Origin: Cocleimonas sp.
Lineage (GTDB): Bacteria > Pseudomonadota > Gammaproteobacteria > Thiotrichales > Thiotrichaceae
Reading direction: 5' to 3'
Assembly (NCBI GenBank): GCA_023145485.1
Contig: JAGLDT010000025.1
Location: 1-8,561 of the forward strand
Length of the DNA stretch: 8,561 nucleotides
In this document: positions 5,803-8,561 of the stretch, piece after piece
Layout: each line of letters begins with the position of its first letter
Position numbering within the stretch: the first letter of the stretch is position 1
Notes under the pieces: generated by a model
The model's input: only the letters and a program-made list of their open reading frames with translations
What the model was told of the DNA's origin: nothing
Databases searched by the model: none
Program-made: the position numbers and the translations under genes

Positions 5803-7086
5803 ATGACAGTATTAGGCTTTGTAGAAGCTAGGCACTTGGTATCAAGAACGGGGATCGGTACAGAGTGGAATGAAGTTAACCGTGTTAGTAAACTTACTTT
5901 GAGCCAAGCGATTCGTCAATTGCTCAAACAAAATAATCAACGCACACCAGCTGTACCGAGATTTAGTTCTCGGGAAAAAATAGAGGCATTACAAAATAAT
6001 AAATCGCGCAAAATGATGGTGCGGCGCATTGCTAAGGTCGAAGGAAAATCACTGCAAACATGGTGGATTAAACATTTATTAACCACTAAAACTCCTTTTT
6101 TGGAGCGTATGACGCTTTTTTGGCATAATCATTTTCCTTCCTCGATTTTAAAAACCAATCAAGCTAGCTTTCTGCATCGACAAAATCTGCTCTTTCGTCG
6201 ACATGCCTTAGGCAATTATGCCACTTTACTGCGCTCTATAGCAAAAGACCCCGCTATGTTGTTGTATTTAGATGGTCATACCAATACCAAAGAAAGTCCT
6301 AATGAGAATTTTGCGCGTGAAATACTTGAGCTATTTACACTCGGTCAAAAACATCATAAACATAAAGATATTATTGCTGCTGCCAAGGCTTTTACAGGCT
6401 GGACCGTGAATTCTCAAGGGCACTTTATTGACAATAAGGCGCAACACGACAACAGTATTAAAACCTTTATGGGTCATAGTGGCAATTTTAGTGGCGATCA
6501 CATTATAAATATTCTCCTTAAACAGCCACGTACCGCTGAAGTTGTAGCAGAAAAGGTGTGGAAAGAGTTTATTAATGATTCAAAACCAAATCCTCATATT
6601 GTAAAAAAGTGGGCGAATGTCTTTCGTAGGTCAAACTATAGTATTTCAAGTTTACTGAAAACAGTCCTCACTAGCAGAGAATTTTGGGATAGAAGAAACC
6701 GTGGCGCATTAACCAAGTCACCCATTCAATTAGCCATTGGTACATTACGCTCATTACCTTATAAACTACCCCGCCATGGCATCGAGCATCGTCTAAATAT
6801 TTTAGGGCAAGGCGTATTTGAGCATCCTAGTGTTAAAGGCTGGTCAGGTGGAAGCAACTGGATCAGCACCCAATCTCTTTTATTACGCGCTGGACTTTTG
6901 AATGAATTGACAGGCGCACCCCTTATACCAAATGGCCCTGTAGCAAGTCGCTTACCCGATACATCAGGAAGGCAATTACAACAATGGTTATTAGCGACTA
7001 GCCCATTGAAAGAAATTAACTTAAATAGGGATAAGCAACGCGTGGTTCGAGATCTTGTTTTAGATCCTGCTTACCAAGTGTGTTAG
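5803..7086 (+). CDS. DUF1800 family protein
   Basis: Member of the conserved DUF1800 family, commonly encoded beside a DUF1501 gene; its biochemical role is not established. All family landmarks are present in 427 aa: ARHLVSRTGIGT near the N-terminus (9-20), ERMTLFWHNHF (101-111), DPAMLLYLDG (149-158), SPNENFAREILELFTLG (165-181), AFTGWT (196-201), KSPIQLAIGTL (305-315), and GQGVFEHPSVKGWSGGSNWIST (335-356), ending LDPAYQVC. The family core begins at residue 9, so no signal peptide exists. The same frame upstream stays open only to a stop at 5746-5748 and has no ATG, GTG or TTG. Family members are often exported, so this could be cytoplasmic or be carried out with its Tat-exported partner. 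The last 57 bp before the next gene include a hairpin. Confidence 0.93.
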   Translation: MTVLGFVEARHLVSRTGIGTEWNEVNRVSKLTLSQAIRQLLKQNNQRTPAVPRFSSREKIEALQNNKSRKMMVRRIAKVEGKSLQTWWIKHLLTTKTPFLERMTLFWHNHFPSSILKTNQASFLHRQNLLFRRHALGNYATLLRSIAKDPAMLLYLDGHTNTKESPNENFAREILELFTLGQKHHKHKDIIAAAKAFTGWTVNSQGHFIDNKAQHDNSIKTFMGHSGNFSGDHIINILLKQPRTAEVVAEKVWKEFINDSKPNPHIVKKWANVFRRSNYSISSLLKTVLTSREFWDRRNRGALTKSPIQLAIGTLRSLPYKLPRHGIEHRLNILGQGVFEHPSVKGWSGGSNWISTQSLLLRAGLLNELTGAPLIPNGPVASRLPDTSGRQLQQWLLATSPLKEINLNRDKQRVVRDLVLDPAYQVC

Positions 7087-7095
7087 TTGTTTGAA

Positions 7096-7118
7096 ACTTC
7101 CCAATTAAGGAGGGAAGT
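7096..7118 (+). promoter_or_regulatory. Intercistronic stem-loop containing a strong Shine-Dalgarno-like sequence
   Basis: ACTTCCC (7096-7102) and GGGAAGT (7112-7118) form a 7-bp stem around 9 bases. TAAGGAGG, a near-ideal anti-16S match, spans the loop and the 3' arm, yet no start codon follows at a usable distance. The DUF1501 start lies about 30 nt on and has its own weaker site, AGAGA, 8 nt before ATG. Confidence 0.5.
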
Positions 7119-7143
7119 CCTCTAATCAATAGAGAAAAATACG

Positions 7144-8310
7144 ATGGATCGACGTGATTTTATAAAATACAGCAGTTTGATGAGTATGGCAGGGCTTGTT
7201 CCAGAACTAGCATTTGCAACACAGGGTCAACAACTCCAAAAGAAAATATTAGTACTAGTCGAGTTAAAAGGCGGTAATGATGGTTTTAACACACTCGTAC
7301 CACACCATGAGCCGCGTTATGATACATATCGCAAGAATATAGCGTTACCAGAGCGTTTAACGATACCGCTAAAAAATACTAATCGCAGAGCCTTATCACC
7401 TAGTTTAGAAAAGATTGCCCACCTATGGGATGATAAACAAATGGCATGGATTGAAGGTGTTGGTTATCCTAATTCTGTTTTATCCCATTTTCGCTCCCTT
7501 GATATTTGGGAAACCGCTTCCGATGCACGCGAAGTATTGGATAACGGCTGGTTATCAAAGGTTTTACCGCGTTATAAAAAAGGCTTACACGGTATTGCTA
7601 TCAACCCTGGGCAAGTAGACTTAGGCCCCTTAGATGGCACTAATCTTAATAGTGTCACCATGCAAGACCCTTATACTTTCTTGCGGCAATCTCGTTATAT
7701 AGAGGATGTTAAGCCATCCCAGCAAACAGCCGCATTGGCACATATTACCAACACACAACATCAATTGCATGACGTTAGCAAACAAATTAATGAACGTATA
7801 AGAAGAGGCACTAAACGTTACGCCATGAAAAACGTTAAAGGTAAACTTGCTCATAGTTTGCAATCAGTATCCTCAATGATTCTTAATGGTGTTGACTCAC
7901 CAGTCTATAAAGTAACTCAAGAAGGGTTTGATACCCATGCTGATCAGTTGGGCGCTCATAATAACGCCTTATATCAATTAGCAAGTGGTTTAGCCTCGTT
8001 TTCTGATGCGATGAAACGCCATAATATGTGGAATAATATCTTAATCGTCACCTATTCTGAATTTGGACGACGTGCAAAAGTGAATAAAAGTAATGGAACA
8101 GATCATGGAACTGCATCATCGATGATGATTCTTGGTGGTAAAGTACGAGGTGGGCGACTTTATGGCAAACATCCTGACTTCTCAAACCTAGATAAGAATG
8201 ATAATGTAAAATATACCACTGACTTCCGCTCTGTTTATGCAACCATTGGGCATCGCTGGTTAGGACAACCCACTCCTTGGAGTAAATTTAAGATAATTCC
8301 GTTTGTTTAG
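7144..8310 (+). CDS. DUF1501 family protein with Tat signal peptide
   Basis: Member of the DUF1501 family, which is related in fold to the alkaline phosphatase/sulfatase superfamily; activity and substrate are not established. The N-terminus MDRRDFIK followed by a modest hydrophobic stretch and AFA (23-25) is a twin-arginine export signal, so it should be exported folded to the periplasm. Landmarks in 388 aa are VELKGGNDGFNTLVP (39-53), SHFRSLDIWETA (114-125), NGWLSK (134-139), GFDTHADQLGAH (261-272), SEFGRRA (305-311), GTDHGTA (318-324), GGKVRGGRLYG (331-341) and TDFRSVYA (359-366). The conserved Asp/His residues (D263, H265, D320, H321) are candidate metal ligands by analogy with the superfamily. 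It follows the DUF1800 gene after 57 bp, presumably in one operon. Confidence 0.94.
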   Translation: MDRRDFIKYSSLMSMAGLVPELAFATQGQQLQKKILVLVELKGGNDGFNTLVPHHEPRYDTYRKNIALPERLTIPLKNTNRRALSPSLEKIAHLWDDKQMAWIEGVGYPNSVLSHFRSLDIWETASDAREVLDNGWLSKVLPRYKKGLHGIAINPGQVDLGPLDGTNLNSVTMQDPYTFLRQSRYIEDVKPSQQTAALAHITNTQHQLHDVSKQINERIRRGTKRYAMKNVKGKLAHSLQSVSSMILNGVDSPVYKVTQEGFDTHADQLGAHNNALYQLASGLASFSDAMKRHNMWNNILIVTYSEFGRRAKVNKSNGTDHGTASSMMILGGKVRGGRLYGKHPDFSNLDKNDNVKYTTDFRSVYATIGHRWLGQPTPWSKFKIIPFV

Positions 8311-8429
8311 GAAAAAAATTAAATAAGGTTCTAGAGCTTGGTTTATAGCGATTCAGAGTATTGATACGTTAAGTTTTTCTCTAAATAAAGAAATATCAAC
8401 TAGTTATGAAGTATAAGTAGATATATATA

Positions 8430-8553
8430 GCACGAAAAATATTTATTCACAGAACTAACCTGTTGATTAACAAGGTTTTTATAAGAAACACGGTGTTCGG
8501 AATATTTCTTTTAATATCAATTACTTAAAGCGAGTAAAAAATATTTTTCGCGC
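8430..8553. repeat. Imperfect 18-bp inverted repeat enclosing about 88 bp
   Basis: Bases 8430-8447 (starting GCACGAAAAATATTT) pair with 8536-8553 at 16 of 18 positions. The spacing resembles that of the MITE at 2987-3105, but the arms differ in sequence and no flanking direct repeat is visible. It may be a decayed element or chance in AT-rich DNA. Confidence 0.3.
8457..8480 (+). terminator. Weak candidate terminator of the DUF1800/DUF1501 operon
   Basis: AACCTGTT, loop GATT, then AACA-A-GGTT forms an 8-bp stem with one bulged A and runs into a five-T tract (8476-8480). It lies about 150 bp after the DUF1501 stop. Low GC and the bulge make it weak, but no better candidate exists in the tail. 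Confidence 0.4.
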
Positions 8554-8561
8554 TGTTTATT

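Larger units (their letters stand above)
8311..8561. other. Non-coding tail after the DUF1501 gene
   Basis: This AT-rich sequence has no open frame that I can support. It contains a candidate terminator and an imperfect long-range inverted repeat, both listed separately. It may continue beyond the window. Confidence 0.6.

Noticed and set aside
5640..5831. 63-codon plus-strand open frame with hydrophobic N-terminus before the DUF1800 gene
   Set aside because: It begins with TTG without a ribosome site, spans the intrinsic terminator, and overlaps the well-supported DUF1800 start in another frame.
7630..8242. Minus-strand open frames antisense to the DUF1501 gene
   Set aside because: The DUF1501 reading frame carries every family landmark across this stretch; the antisense frames show no signal or motif of their own.

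Overview
The window comes from an AT-rich bacterial chromosome, most likely a gammaproteobacterium. The basis is a TadA of typical gammaproteobacterial form, a chaperone-usher fimbrial locus and a Tat-dependent DUF1800/DUF1501 gene pair. I cannot name a genus from the sequence alone. There are seven genes. Five lie on the minus strand (left two thirds) and two on the plus strand (right third).

Left, minus strand, in transcription order: a PapD-like periplasmic fimbrial chaperone (3155-3871), an outer-membrane fimbrial usher (378-2939), and the first 76 codons of a small exported protein that runs off the left edge (1-228) and is probably a pilus subunit. The chaperone would hold secreted subunits in the periplasm and the usher would assemble and export the fibre. 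The genes are not tightly packed. The chaperone-usher gap holds a 119-bp non-autonomous mobile element (MITE) with perfect 22-bp terminal inverted repeats and a 9-bp target duplication. The usher-subunit gap holds a stem-loop.

Middle, minus strand: tadA (4002-4457, tRNA adenosine deaminase), preceded by a 255-aa HEAT-like/DUF1186-type protein ending in a zinc-binding SEC-C motif (4600-5367). Both look like ordinary chromosomal genes unrelated to the fimbriae.

A 435-bp divergent intergenic region (5368-5802) is dense in symmetry. It has an 11-bp dyad whose arms form promoter-like hexamers in both directions, a perfect 11-bp stem-loop, a 22-bp perfect palindrome, a plus-strand intrinsic terminator with no plus-strand gene before it, and an 8-bp direct repeat with 22-bp spacing. 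One reading is a short terminated plus-strand RNA or attenuated leader ahead of the DUF1800 gene.

Right, plus strand: a DUF1800 gene (5803-7086) followed 57 bp later by a DUF1501 gene with a Tat signal (7144-8310). This pairing is common in bacteria but its biochemical role is not established. Only the DUF1501 protein carries a visible export signal. The last 251 bp are non-coding, with one candidate terminator and an imperfect long-range inverted repeat.

I see no CRISPR array, tRNA, rRNA, transposase gene or recognisable defence system. The most distinctive items are the intact MITE in the fimbrial operon, the symmetric promoter/orphan terminator arrangement, and the one-signal DUF1800/DUF1501 pair.
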